64,000 bases of DNA from Adiantum capillus-veneris (GCA_014529385.2 CM043962.1:90135680-90199679); one strand, 5' to 3'. Shown: positions 46,215 to 58,419, counted from the first letter of the stretch. The notes: generated by a model not told the origin, from the sequence alone. Translations and numbers: made by a program.

Positions 46215-48010
46215 TCCTGGCTTCTTATCCTTGAATGCCGATTGAAGATGAGTAAAATCTCAACTTCTCTTTGTTGACCACCTTTGTAAGCATGTCTGCA
46301 GGATTTTCACTTGTATGCACCTTTCCTAGCTTTAGATGTCCTTCTTCCAAAAGAGTGCGTATGAAGTGATATCTCACCTCAATGTGCTTTGTCCTTGAAT
46401 GAAAGGCTGAGTTCTTTGCAAGATGGATAGCACTTTGGCTATCACTATACAAGACACAGCTGTCTTGTTTGAATCCAAGCTCTTCTAAGAATCTGTGAAG
46501 CCACAGAATTTCTTTGCTTGCCTCCGTCATTGCGACATACTCTGCCTCCGCGGTAGAAAGTGAGACCACTTTCTGCAGCTTTGAAGCCTAGCTTAATTAT
46601 GTGCTTCCAACAGTGAAGACATAGCCAGTAGTGCTCCTTTGATTATCTTTGTCACCTCCCATATCTCCATTAGCATACCCTTGAAGAAAAATATCAGTTC
46701 CTCCAATACAAAGCATTTGTTGTTGTCCCTTTTAGATACCTAAGTATCCACTTCTCAGCTTGCCAATGCTCTTTACCTGGGCTGTCCATCATCCTACTCA
46801 CAACCCCCACTGCATGTGCAATATCAAGCCTTGTCCAGACCATAGCATACATTAGAGAACCTACCGCTGCAGCATTTGGAACTTTAGACATATAGGCTAT
46901 CTCCTCTTGTGTCTCTGGACACATGTCCTTGGTTAGTTTAAAGTAACTAGCCAGAGGTGTAGAAACCATTTTTGCATTTTGCAGTGCAAACCTTTCTAGT
47001 ACCTTCTTGATGTAATCCTCTTGAGATAGATTTATTGTCTTCTTCGTCCTGTCCCTTGATATTTTTATACCAAGTATCCTCTTTGCAGTTGTATAAATCT
47101 TTCATTGAAAAATATTTAGATAGATCCTCTTTTAGGTCTTTGATGTCCTGCATATTAGCACTTGCAATCAGCATGTCATCAACATACAACATTAGGATGA
47201 TGAACTTTCCATCTCCCAAACTCTTCGTGTAGACGCAGTGATCCGAGTTGCATCTTGTGAATCCATGATCCAACATCCATCGATCAAACTTCAAGTACCA
47301 TTGTCTTGATGCTTGCTTCAAACCATACAAGCATTTCTTTAATCTGCAAACCATTTTCTCCTTACCTTTTACTTCATATCCCATTGGTTGAATCATGTAA
47401 ATTTCCTCTTCTAAGTCACCGTGAGGGAATGCCGTATTTACATCCATTTGCTCAAGATTTAAATTATGAGAAGCCACAATGCTTAAGACAAGCCTAATTG
47501 AATTCATTTTTACAACAGGAGAAAATATTTCATTGAAGCTCAACCAACTCCCATGTTTGGTTGCGATGTAGTGAGTCCATCTCCACTTGCATGCTCTTCA
47601 TCCATTCTTCTTCGGATTCGTGATGCATAGCTTCTTCGTATGATTCTGACTCTCTAGAATTTGAGATCAAGAGATGATTGAAGGAAGCAACAAACCTTTC
47701 TGGAGGTCTATTTGCTCTTGTAGATCTTTGGGGAATAGGTTGAGCCTCTTCATTTAGTTGACGTTGTTGCACATTGTCACCGTTTGCACTCTTTGAGTCT
47801 TCACCGTCCTCAAGCTCCATGTACTCATCAGCTGTTTCTTTTGTTTGTTTTTTTTCCAAGTAATCTTTGTACATATTTTGCTCATTAAAAATTACGTCCC
47901 TACTTCTAAAGATTTTACCATCTTCAGGATTCCATAGGCGATACCCAAAGTCACCTTCTCCATAGCCGATGAGAAAACACTTTTGGACTTTGCATCTAGC
48001 TTTGACCTTA
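46215..48010 (-). pseudogene. Ty1/copia RT and RNase H, 5'-truncated, minus strand
   Basis: From right to left: KCFLIGYGEGDFGYRLWNP (end of integrase, near 47950), EEWMKSMQVEMDSL and NQTWELVEL (start of RT, 47530-47620), DVNTAFPHGDLEEEIYM, KCLYGLKQASRQWYLKFD, and the active site LYVDDMLIA (near 47170). The RNase H part follows: SLSTAEAEYVAMTEASKE and YSDSQSAIHLAKN at 46225-46569. The RT palm is intact in sequence, but frames change near 47530, 46950 and 46690. Everything before the end of integrase is missing: homology stops abruptly at about 48010. Confidence 0.88.
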
Positions 48011-48540
48011 GGCTTCTATCTATGTGCATGAAAACCGCTACACGTTTCGGGGCCATCGCAGCAGGTAGAGAAGAGAAAGAACTTTGTCATCGCGAGTAGA
48101 GAAGAGAGCTTTGCCGCCGTAGAGAAGAGAAAAGAGCTTCGTTTTCGTAGAGAAGAGAGAGTTTCACCGCTACGAGACAAGAGAAGAGAATCTATTTCCC
48201 TACTTGCCAAGAATGTGGCAAGCTAGAAGAGAGAGAGAGAGCTCTGAAAACCGAGGGACAGGGATTCCGCGAAGAAGGAGATGGGGAGCTCAAGTGGGGA
48301 GTCTTTTCACGAGAGAGCTTCAGCCTTGAGAGCTTCTGAGTGTATGAGAGAGAGGGGGTGGGGGCTCTTATATAGGCTCTCTAGGGCCAAAAGAGGAGCT
48401 AAAAGTAAGGGAAAAGCAAGGAGATAGGCTCGCATATGTTTTCGGCATTTGATTTTTTTGTTTTTCTTTCTTTTTAAAGACGTGCGATCGCAATTCTCCA
48501 TGCAAGAACTTGGGAGCCTCTCTTTTTTTAAGAAAAGCTA
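48011..48540 (-). promoter_or_regulatory. Minus-strand promoter-like region abutting the truncated copia
   Basis: On the minus strand GCCTATATAAGAGCCC (TATA at about 48368-48376) is followed by pyrimidine-rich DNA. From 48240 down to 48030 there are three to four repeats of about 35 bp built on a TCTTCTCTAC block. This looks like the U3/R part of an LTR or a gene promoter with a CT-rich leader. No coding sequence of its own follows before the copia fragment begins. Confidence 0.4.
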
Positions 48541-49767
48541 GCTCACTTTGAGAGAAAGAGACCTCTAATTTAGATCATATCTCTTGCTTTCCTAAAAACA
48601 CTCCTTCTTTCCTAAAATACCTCTAGCCTCCCAATGAATAACTCTTATCCTAAACCTTAGCCTTAAATTGACTCTTGCCCATAACCATTCTAGCGTTTCA
48701 CCTTAAACTATTGTCCTCCGAGTGAGAAAGTATCACAACTAATAGTTCGGGAGTCCGATTATCGAGCTGAAAAAATCCTCTTGGAAGTTCATAAACGCAT
48801 TGCCATTGTTCATAATCTCTTTATCACGTCATATGATGCCACAAAATAATTACAAATTACTACGATGTCACTTTTGCTTCATCCTTGCCATAAAAATCTT
48901 AAACACATTTCAATTCTTCGATCCCATGGTTCTGTTAGAGTCCTCTTTAACTAAACGAAAATTGAACTTCAAATACTTCTGCAAATTAACTGAAAACTCT
49001 TTATTGATAAAAGTTGGGTATGTTACATGGGGCCTCTTTAAGGTAAGGGGGGCAATCTTGTGGCATGAAAATTGAAAGGCTCAGCTTCCCTTTTCCCAAG
49101 CTCAATCTCTATTTTTGATCAAGTGCCTACTTCACTACACAAGAACGATGGAGAGGCAAAAGAGGTGGTTCATATCATAATTCATGAAGGAACATCAAAC
49201 CAAAATCTTAGCAACCAAAGTACTATTGCACCTCGAACCTTTTGGAGTAATCCTAGCTTATCGTAGTAGTATGGAGCCTCTCCCTAGCCATACATGATGA
49301 TTTAATGACGTACAATGATGCCATATGACATGCCCATGACCCATGGACTTTCAAGCGCCCCTACACATGGATAGGTGCACATTTGGTAGGTCAAAATTAA
49401 GCCTAAAATAGTGCATATGAGATTTTCCCCTTATTCTCTCCTTGATTGAAGAAACTGAAAAGCTCCCTCTGCACCTCATTTATGATGTCAGTATAAGAGC
49501 CTATTCTAAGCCTTAATAAGAGCTTGTCATTTGTACTCAAGATTATGAAATTGAAGCTCACTCTCTTATCCACCAATGGCTCACTTACATTTTTGCCTTA
49601 ACTCTACAACTAATATCAAAGGCATTAGCGTAATTAGTACTTCCTAATTACCCCTACACTGCAACAAAGTTTGCACTCGTTCCTACATACCATACTGCAA
49701 CAAAGAGGTTTCTAATGCACTGAACAATGCTTGTTTAAAACCTTGATTCTACAACAGTGTATTGTAA
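48541..49767. other. Intergenic sequence, nothing firm
   Basis: A purine tract AAGGGGGGCAA near 49046-49055 resembles the tract of element A, but no LTR start follows. No gene recognised. Confidence 0.4.
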
Positions 49768-50285
49768 ATCACATAATGAGAGGCCTAGTAGACCACACAA
49801 TACAAAAAGATTGCAATTTAGTATTACTCAGGCTTAAAACCAGAGGAAAATGATCAGATAGAGACACTTGAATCTCAACATTCAACTGAGAAGATGCTCG
49901 TAGCCAATCAGTTTCAATAAAATACAACTGATCAAGTCTAGACCAAGAGGACGTGTGAGACTCAGAGTGAAAGGTGTACCCATTATGCATATACCCATGA
50001 GTTAACCATGCATCATTCCAATTACCAGAGGTTAAAGTTTCCTAGCTTGATGCTTCTGAGTGTGACATAACAGTAGCAGGAGAAGTGGTATCCGTGGCAC
50101 AACACACCATATTGAAGTCTCGTCCAACAATACCTACATGTAGGTAAATGGAGTCTAGCCCATCCTAGAAGTCTTTCCTCAAGTTGTAATTATTATCAGC
50201 ATAAATGTTGATTGGGGCTTTAATGCATGTGAGTACACAAGAGTACCGTGACTCATGCAAGAATGATTCAAACAAAGAATGTTGA
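49768..50285 (-). pseudogene. LINE endonuclease fragment, minus strand
   Basis: Minus-strand reading shows the second half of an apurinic-type endonuclease: INIYADNNYNLRKDF, then GIVGRDFNMV (the G-D-x-N motif with one change), and SRLDQLYFIETDW and SLSDHFPLVLSL (the conserved S-D-H end). Stops occur near 50165 and 50045. The fragment ends at about 50285, where a LINE fragment on the other strand begins. Confidence 0.75.
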
Positions 50286-50708
50286 GATGTGGATGTGGAG
50301 GAGTTGAAGGAACGGGAGCGACATTCCAAGAATATTGTTATTCGTGAAATTCCCAAAGAGAAGTTAGAGACACCTCCTTCTCTTGCCATTGTTATTGAAT
50401 ATTTCTTCAAAACCCACTTTGGCATGTCCGGAGTTATGGTCTATGGAGCACATAGGGTGGGGAAGCAAGGATCTCCTCGCTCGGAAGAGCGGCTAATTGT
50501 ATGTACCATGCCGGATGAGACCAAGAGAAATATTATTCTTGATAATAGTTGGATCTATTTGAGGGACACAAAATGTTTTGTATGTGAAGATCGCACTATT
50601 AAGCAACAAAATATGCATCACAAGGCATATGAGGAAACGAATAAGAAAAACAAGGAGATCTCTCTTTTATGCTTTTGTGTGGATAGAGATCAGCCATTTT
50701 TTATTTAG
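50286..50708 (+). pseudogene. LINE ORF1-like fragment, plus strand
   Basis: Open from the junction with the minus-strand LINE piece. It contains ERHSKNIVIREIPKEK, a GAHRVGKQG block, RLIVCTMPDETKRNIILDN and CFVCEDRTIKQQ. This is the pattern of the C-terminal RNA-binding part of L1-type ORF1 proteins: hydrophobic strand, H-R-x-G, R-x-I-V, K-x-x-I-L, then E-D-x-x. Start and N-terminus are missing. The frame ends in a TAG at 50706. Confidence 0.6.
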
Positions 50709-50723
50709 AAGAGGACGTTGCTT

Positions 50724-51367
50724 ATTTCAAAGGTGAAGGTGATGTTATTGTATTTGGGGATATGAATGCTCCCACAAAAACATTGCAACACGATACTCAA
50801 CAATTTGATATGCCATACAATTCAAGGGAGTTGGAGGAAGTTCACTTGTATGATCATTCTTCAATGGACAAGAAAGAGCTGGATGACTATGGAAAGTTAC
50901 TTTTACACATTTGTAATAGCATGGGTATGCTCGTTGCCAATGGTGTATCTTTGTGGAGTGGAACCAATGGATTTACATGTAGGAGACATAATGGGGAAAG
51001 TGTGATTGACTATATGCTACTCTCCAAAGCCATCATGTATAACATAAAGAGTTTTATGTTTGTCCAATGGACCCCGGAATTTGACCATCGCACCTTATGT
51101 ATTCACCTTTCATGTGGAGAAGTAGCTAAGCATGATAATCTCAACCAAAGGAAAGAGAAATTATCACTATGTATGGATTTCAAACGGGCACCAATGTACA
51201 TTGAAATGGTTGAGCAAAAATTATGGATGAAGAAGCTTCAATATGATGCACCATTGGAAACTAAATGGGAAGCTTTTAAGAAAGCTAGTTGTTCTTGTGC
51301 CAAAGAATGCTTTGCTATAAAGCATCTTCATGGTATCAACAAAGATAGATCACGCAAAAGGTGGTTT

Positions 51368-51417
<50 letters not shown>

Positions 51418-51420
51418 ACT
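50724..51420 (+). pseudogene. LINE endonuclease, second half, plus strand
   Basis: In another frame than the ORF1-like piece. It has VIVFGDMNAPTKT (the G-D-x-N motif), NGFTCRRHNGESVIDYMLLSK and FDHRTLCIHL (the catalytic D-H end), then the usual spacer with KWEAFKKAS. The first half of the endonuclease, with the catalytic N and E, is absent, so ORF1 and endonuclease are joined by an internal deletion. It ends in a (GA)n microsatellite at 51370-51414 with no RT after it. Confidence 0.7.
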
Positions 51421-51805
51421 GCTACAAGATTGGGCACCCTCCTATTGTATGGGCTTAACTACAATTGGGATAGCTGGCTTATTGGTTAATTATGTGTTGT
51501 CTATTTGATTTTACTATTAGTGAGTTGATGATGATTTGTAGATTGGAATTCTCGGAGTTCAAAAGGAGGCACTATAAAATAATAACCCTCTCATCCATTT
51601 TACCTTTGCAAGGTATTTTAGACCTTTTATTCAATAAGCCACTATGGCTACTTGTAAATAACTATAGTGACAACTCACCCTTATGGGACATGCAATAAGT
51701 GATGTGCTCCACTCAAGTACTAAAGTGGACTAGATGTAAAAGAGGGGCCTCCAATTTTGGCAGCCAAAAACTCAAATAATAAATTAACCACAAAAAGGGG
51801 TGCAG
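51421..51805. other. Intergenic sequence, nothing recognised
   Basis: No motif or repeat boundary was seen. Confidence 0.4.
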
Positions 51806-52110
51806 TTTGGGGCTATGATTTTAGGCCTTTTTTGTGTAGATACTCTCAATTTTTCCTTTCCCCTCTCTTAACCTATGTCTTGGGCTATGGAATTTCTCAA
51901 TGTCATATTCTTGTGTAAGAGTGTGCAAGAGTTTGTCCCCTTCCTTCTTTTCCCTGTGTACTATTATGTGTAGGTATGTGAACGTCTCCATCCCTTATTT
52001 TTGTGTCAACACCTTCCCCTTCCATCTCTCCCTTTTTTTCTCTTCTCCATCAAGGCAAGGTTAAAGTTGAATTTCATGGCCAGGGGTGGAAGCCCACTCG
52101 TTCTTCTAAA
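51806..52110 (+). repeat. LTR fragment related to 1918-2245
   Basis: Starts in GTTTGGGGCTATGATTTTAG and follows the LTR at 1905-2250 almost to its end. The first dozen LTR bases are not recognisable. It appears to be the 5' LTR of a chromovirus-like gypsy element of the same family. Confidence 0.65.
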
Positions 52111-52112
52111 AG

Positions 52113-52202
52113 TGGTATCAAAACTAGGCGATGCTCTTGGAAACGTGACCACCATGGCCAAGCGTGGAAGCCCACCCTTTCTCCTAATAGTGGTATTAGA
52201 GC
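52113..52202 (+). promoter_or_regulatory. Two primer-site-like sequences in a 78-bp tandem duplication
   Basis: TGGTATCAAAAC at 52113-52124 and TGGTATTAGAGC at 52191-52202 both resemble the initiator-Met primer site TGGTATCAGAGC. They lie in two 78-bp units (starting 52086 and 52164) that share GTGGAAGCCCAC and TAGGC.ATGCTCTTGGAAAC. Confidence 0.5.
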
Positions 52203-52249
52203 TAGGCAATGCTCTTGGAAACATGACCACATGGACATGAAGATTTAGA

Positions 52250-54083
52250 GATGAAGATTCATAGTGGATATTTGAGCTTCCAAAATTATCTTGGTGGAGC
52301 AACAATTCACAACCATGGAAATCCTATTGATTAATATAGCTAAGTTTAATTTTGTTGATATCTTTATGTAAATCGTTTTAAGATAAGATTCTAAGATGTA
52401 TCTCTCACATCTAAATCGAGGATTGATGCAAAGGGAAAAAGCTCTTTAATAATCCTATGAGAGAGAAATCAAACTGTATCTAGGAATGGAGCATCAAGAT
52501 AATGAAAATTGAGTCCAAATAACTTTTGTGAATGTTATGAATTACATATGATAATCTTGATCGGGATTTTATTGATGGCCAAATCTATAGTAGAAGGAAT
52601 TGGGAATCAAAATAGGGGTGGATGTTGAAGAAGATTGTAAACATCAAGTGAATGATATTAGTATATAGGGAATATTCATAAAGTAGTAGGTGGATTAAAC
52701 TGGAAAACACAGTAATAGAGAGGAAAAATGGTAGAGAGAAACATAGGTCCGTTGTAGAAAAAGTAGAGGAGTTTGGAAGGGTTGCCGAGACAATTCCAAG
52801 CAACCTCGTACCCCAAACTCAATCCCAATAGACATTAAAGCCCTGAGCTTGTGTTCTTAGCCAGTTCTTGAAAAAGGTGCCATACTTCTTATGAGTTAAA
52901 ATGACTTCGTAGCTATTGCACCATCGTTTTCTTCCTCTACAATCGAACCCAAATTGTGTGACCAACGAGGTAGTGCAGGCTTCAATTTTCCCCACACTAC
53001 ATTCCCTACCTTATTCTAACTCTCAATTTTCAATGGGCCTAGTGAACGTGGTCGCCTAAGCCTCAAAAGGCTTATTGTCTTCGATATTATCATGAGATTC
53101 ACCTACTATTGGCAGGTACAAGTCGAGGTAAGACAATCTCCATCATCCCCTCTTAGCTTTTCAAGGGCCAACACTAGCCAACCCAAGGGCCAAATTACCT
53201 CAGTCAACCTTTCGCTAGATGGCAAGTCTATTGCAAATGTTGGTGCCATCTCACTGTAGGTGGGCCGCTAGTCTCGCCTCTCTTACACACATAGTGATCA
53301 GCGAGCCGCCGAGCTCAAAGTTCAAACCTGCCCCCTGCTCGTACTTTTTGCTCAACTAGCCGTTATCCTTCTCTACTCGGCGATGTTCGGCAGTTTTCTT
53401 TTCTTCTCTACTCAACATTGTTTTCTATGGCTATTAGCTGTGCTTTATAATTATAACTTTTAAAGCGGGCCTCACTTGTGGTAAAACCCGATTTTGCATG
53501 TATTATTTGCATAACTACTTGAAAGCATTACCACTCGCTCATTGACGGTTGCATGCAGTTTGTAACAGGGCTAGAAATATATATTTTTCCTACCCAATCC
53601 AAAATAAGGGGAAACTTGAAACTCTCCCAATTTTTAGGTCAAACTTTGAAACTTTTTTCCGGGTAAAATTACACTAAAACTTGTGTAAATTTTCCAGTTT
53701 TCTTAAAGGCAAGCTCAATATCTAATCCAAATTTTACAATTTCAATCGATTAAAATACACTAGATCTCTAACACTGGTTCACAGCATTAAAAATTTGTTC
53801 TTAACGTCATTTATAAAAAAATATAAAATCCTAAGAGACTTCAAAGGGATATTTGACAAATCTCAAACTCCAAACATTGTGAATACTATGGGGATTGAGT
53901 CATGCGAGCTACCCAATTTAAAATTCCTTTCTGATCAGCCACCAAGGCCTTTGAAGCTTGCCTCCCTAAGTCAATGCATCTCGATTCACAAGAGCTTGGG
54001 CCCAGTTCCAAATTCTCATTTCAAGTGAATGGCCCAAAGTACCAGGAACTAAATAAAAAGAACATCTTGAGAAGCTCAAAATT
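52250..54083. other. Intergenic sequence, nothing recognised
   Basis: Presumably the ruined interior of the gypsy element whose LTR lies at 51.8 kb, but no Gag or pol motif is readable. Only random ORFs are present. Confidence 0.4.
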
Positions 54084-55054
54084 TTAGCTTTTGAATATTT
54101 TTTTATAGAAACCATCAAAAGGTTGAGATCCGGAGTTTACTCCTATCGATTTTCAATATGTTAGCTTTGTACGTACATAAGAAATAACCAATAATGTCCC
54201 CCACACAAACACACAAACCCTAAATTGGATTCAATAGAAAGTAAATCAATTTAAAGATCTGACATTTTATTTTAAAAAATCCTTGAAAATTTTGCATAGA
54301 TCTTTGAGCACATTTTCCAAACACAATTCGGACTCAACTCCCTTGCTAATGGCATATTACTTCTAACCATGATGTTGCACACAAGTTTTGGCCATGCATA
54401 GAAGATGACTAACTCTCCAAACAATCAATGGATCTTTTTATGTGTAAGTTGTAGAGATAGCACCAAGAAGACAGTGGAAGACAGTGGAAGTATCATCTCA
54501 ACACATGCCTGTATTTGAACCCATTTGGACAATCTGACCACCAACAATCAAATCTTAATATTGAAGTTAATTCATGAACAAAGAGCTTGAGGCACCGTGA
54601 ATTATTCTATTTTTAGTTTTGATGCCCATTTTAAACAGGTGTCTTAAAAGTCTATGCCGATTTTTTGTAATGTATCTCTTCCTTTCTTTTTCATCGACCA
54701 TTGTTACTTCACTCTATGCTTGTTCCTATATCGTGCATTTATAAGATGGTACAACATATACATTGATTCCTATATTCACGATATTATGATTTCATATCTA
54801 TGGAAGCTATCCAAGATGAGGGATAAGACACCTGATTGTGGTGAAACTAATCACATTCCATGATAGATGTATGTCTATGAATATAATTTGTAAGTTTCTC
54901 TCCCTTACATCTTTTTAGAACAAAATCTGCTAACATTCATTCATACTAATAATCATTTTGCTATCATTTATGGATCATTACTTGAAAATTGCGGTTTATC
55001 ATTGATAACTCCATGTTATATGTTTTCCAATCTTCATGCTACTAATCAAGGCAC
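54084..55054. repeat. Dispersed repeat, copy 2, interrupted by element B
   Basis: Matches 1-964 along its length with scattered differences. At GGCAC (55050-55054) the similarity ends, and the LTR of element B starts at the next base. Confidence 0.9.
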
Positions 55055-56010
55055 TGTTGACCGCTGGGTCAACAACACAACATTACTCAAGTTTCGTACC
55101 AAAGTCTTATCTTTTGCGAGTTATGAAATGTTGCGGATTATGGCTATAAACGTCATTTGTAATGGGTAGTTATTCTAGTTTCAGAAGCCGGAGTGCAATG
55201 GCACTTCCAGATTGTAAATACAAAGCCATTTGACCCTTTCAACCCCATTTTTGGTTAAACCTAAGGTAGCCTTAGTACATAAGGTACCTAGGTCATTTTG
55301 TAAAGAAGACTTTTATCATAATCAAACTTGAGCGCTGCCGTCTACTGTGTGTGAGAGAGAAAGAGAGTGAGTGTGAGCTTCATCCTCTTGCTACGCCCCG
55401 CTTGCTCAACACATTGGAGATCTGACTGCACCATTGTTGTAGGCTCAAGGAGAGCTACGCGACAACGCCAAGCATTCCACGCGAGACGAAGCGCACACGC
55501 CGACGCATCTACGAGCTATTTGTGGTCGTAAGTGTATCAAACGATGTCTGTTTTCTGCGTGCTAGTAGTCTATAGAATCGTGGCGACATAAGCTACGCAT
55601 AGGTACTCATAAATTTCAGTTTCCGGCACTTTCAAAATTCTGCTCTGTCATCGTACACGTTTTCCGCAGACGGGTTTAGAGTGAGGGTTTTGAGTGTAGA
55701 AGCTTAGGGACAGGTGTATCCTAGTGAGGGGATGGTGTTCCTTAAGTTTCGTATGAATCTGACATGATTAGGTGAGTTACCTTCCGTATGTGTGTATGTG
55801 GCTAGGTGGTGTAGTTGAGAGCAGTGAGGATCTGGATTGTGGTTTAGTTGGCCTTCCAGAGTGTTGTATGTGTAGGACGGTCTCAGCTTGACAAGCTAAA
55901 GATATTTCCTCCGTGTGCCTATCGTGTCATCTATGTCCTCGATTGACATTATGTTGATCTAGGTAGTGTTTGCATGCACTTCATGGGTGTGTGAGACTTC
56001 CCGTCTAACA
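55055..56010 (+). repeat. 5' LTR of element B
   Basis: TGTTGACC...CTAACA, 956 bp. The first 20 bases form a hairpin: TGTTGACC, GCTG loop, GGTCAACA (55055-55074). A GA-rich stretch is near 55350. Confidence 0.85.
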
Positions 56011-56011
56011 T

Positions 56012-56029
56012 TAGCGCCGCTGCCGGGGA
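56012..56029 (+). promoter_or_regulatory. Primer binding site of element B, tRNA-Asp type
   Basis: TAGCGCCGCTGCCGGGGA, one base after the LTR. It differs from the site of element A only in its second base. Confidence 0.85.
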
Positions 56030-56553
56030 CACAAGGACCTAAGTAGGTTTCCTACTAACACTCGTGTGATGGTTGCTTGATTTAGTTTCGGCTAAAGAAA
56101 GCATTTTTCTTAAGTGGATCCGGAAGAGGATATTCCGCGATCAAGTGGATAGCCAGGAAGCGTGTGTCTTGCCGAGGGTCTGCGACTAGATATGTTTAGT
56201 TAGGATCTGTGGATTAGAGTAGTTGTTGGTGGTTGAGTGATTTGTGAGGTGATAAAAGCGTTTACTAGTCCGTGTGTGACAGTGAAGCGTTTTTCTACTC
56301 ATAGATGCAAAACCCCATATGATTTGTAGGAGTAGCTTTAGGTAAGTGATCCGATTCTGATCTAGAGCTATTCATCACTGAATTATTTGCTAAAGTGCTT
56401 GATTGCATTTGAAATCACGGAAAAGTGTGCTTTTGAGGGTAAAAATGCATTAAACAAGCTTTTGTGGATATTTTTGTATGACTGACTGATGTTGTGTATA
56501 TAAAAGAGCATATGCAAGGGTTCTGTGAAGAAAACCTGCAATTCTGTAAACAT

Positions 56554-57966
56554 AGACATCCTACGCGTAGAATGTCTCAAGGGGGTTCTAGAGACCAAAT
56601 TTGAAAATTTTGACTGCACTAGTGTGTTCAGAGGGTAGGTTTTACCCTAGTAACATATTGACTTGAGTGTTTTTCCCTATTTTTGTTGACCAAAAGCCAA
56701 AAGGCGGAGTTAGAAAATGTAAAATTTCAGAAAAGGCTTAAATTGAGTGACTGTTGCATGTTTTTGCAATTGTGAAGCATACTTGCACTTGTTGAGAGCA
56801 TAAGGAAGCATCAAGGACACTTCAGTCTTAAAAAATTAGTAGTAAACATCCTACGCGTAGGATGTCTACAGGGTGATCTGGGCATTTTTTTGAAATTCTG
56901 AGTTGACCAGTGTGTTCAGAAGGTAGGTTTTACCCTATTTTCACGTGGAAAGGGGAACTTGACCATATCTTGACAGGATAAGGCCAGATAGACTGAAATT
57001 GCCAGACATGCTACCCAAATTGTGCCAAGGCATTATTCCAAGACCAAAACCATAGGATGGCTGCAGGAGCATGATCTAAATGTTGTATTGAGTGCATGTG
57101 ATAAATTTAATCTCATTTGGGTTAGTGAAAGGAAGATTGAACAGACTCTAGCACTTTTGACTGAAAAAGAAAGGATAGCTAGTTTTGGGGTCTTTTGACA
57201 TCCAAATTCAAATCTGAGCATACCACTGGGTTGCTAACATCAAGGGGAAGCTTTGGGTCAAGTCTGGGGTCAAACAGGCCAAAAAGACATCCGACGCGTA
57301 GGATGTCATATGTGTGATTTTGCACTCCAAACTTAATTTTGAGCATACCAGAGTGATCAGCACCTTAAGGAGAGTCTGTAGTTCAAATTTGGGTTCATTC
57401 TGAGCAAAAAGACATCCTACGCGTAGGATGTCTCCTGCATGATTTTGAGACCAAAATTCTACTTTGACCATACCATGTTGTCATATAGCCTTAGGCAAGC
57501 CTCCTAGTCAATTTTGGTCCAATTTGGAGTTGAGTTGACTTGGGAATTCACCAGAACAGACATCAGGATTTTGGAACAGGTTCTTGATCATTTGACCAAC
57601 CTATAGGTGTCAGAATCAAAAAGTAAAAATAGCTGTGAGTTTAACACATCAAGGGGAAGCTACAGTGCAAGTTTGAGCTGAAACAGAGCAAAAAGACATC
57701 CTATGCGTAGGATGTCTCAAGCTTGATTTAGGACTCCAAACCAACCTATGAGCACACCACTGTAATCAGCACATCAAGGAGAAGCTGGGGTGAAAATTTC
57801 AAGTCATTCTGAGCAAAAAGACATCCTACGCGTAGGATGTCTCAAGGCCATTTTTAGGTCTAATTGAAATTCTGAGCATACCATTGTGTTTTTGGACTCA
57901 AGGGGAGTCTCTGGACCAAATTTTGTTAAATTCGGAGCATATAGACATCCTACGCGTAGGATGTCT
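56554..57966. repeat. Array of seven copies of a 24-bp palindrome in the leader of element B
   Basis: Core CATCCTACGCGTAGGATG, extended by AGA...TCT to a perfect 24-bp palindrome. Copies are at 56554-56577, 56844-56867, 57285-57308, 57410-57433, 57694-57717, 57819-57842 and 57943-57966. Three are perfect over 24 bp; the others carry one to two changes. Start-to-start spacings are 290, 441, 125, 284, 125 and 124. The spacers are themselves diverged repeats, each with a TGAGCATACCA-like block and a CAAGGGGA(A)G-like block. There is no coding function on either strand. Confidence 0.95.
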
Positions 57967-58419
57967 CCAGGCCAGATTTAGGGTCCAACTGTACTTTTGA
58001 CCATACAGAAGTGTTCACAGAGTCACAGAGATCCCAAATCTTCTTTCAAAATTGAGTTTGGACTCATTTTGACCAGTCTAAACTGCATTTCACTATTTTG
58101 GCCATAACTTTCACAAACGGTATCGGATCGGAAAAGTTTTTATATCAAAACGTAGCCTGAGAGCGGCTCTACAGATCTTAGAGCAAAACTTGAACTAAAT
58201 GATGCGAAAGCAACCATTTAGTTCAACTTTGAAAAAAACATCGTTTAAGGCCTCAAAATTCATCCGCAAGTTAGGGGTGTCTAAAAGCGACAATTTGCGA
58301 GAATTGTGACAAAACGGTTGCGGTTTTGGACATAGTTTCGACTTTTCCCTAACCAAAGCACTTGAACACAGTGGACTAAGTCTACTTGAACCAAGCAAAA
58401 GCTCTTAAGCCCAGAAATC

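Noticed and set aside
56554-57966. Regularly spaced palindromic repeats as a CRISPR array
   Set aside because: Spacing is 124-441 bp, spacers are related to each other, the palindrome lies in a retrotransposon leader and the DNA is plant.
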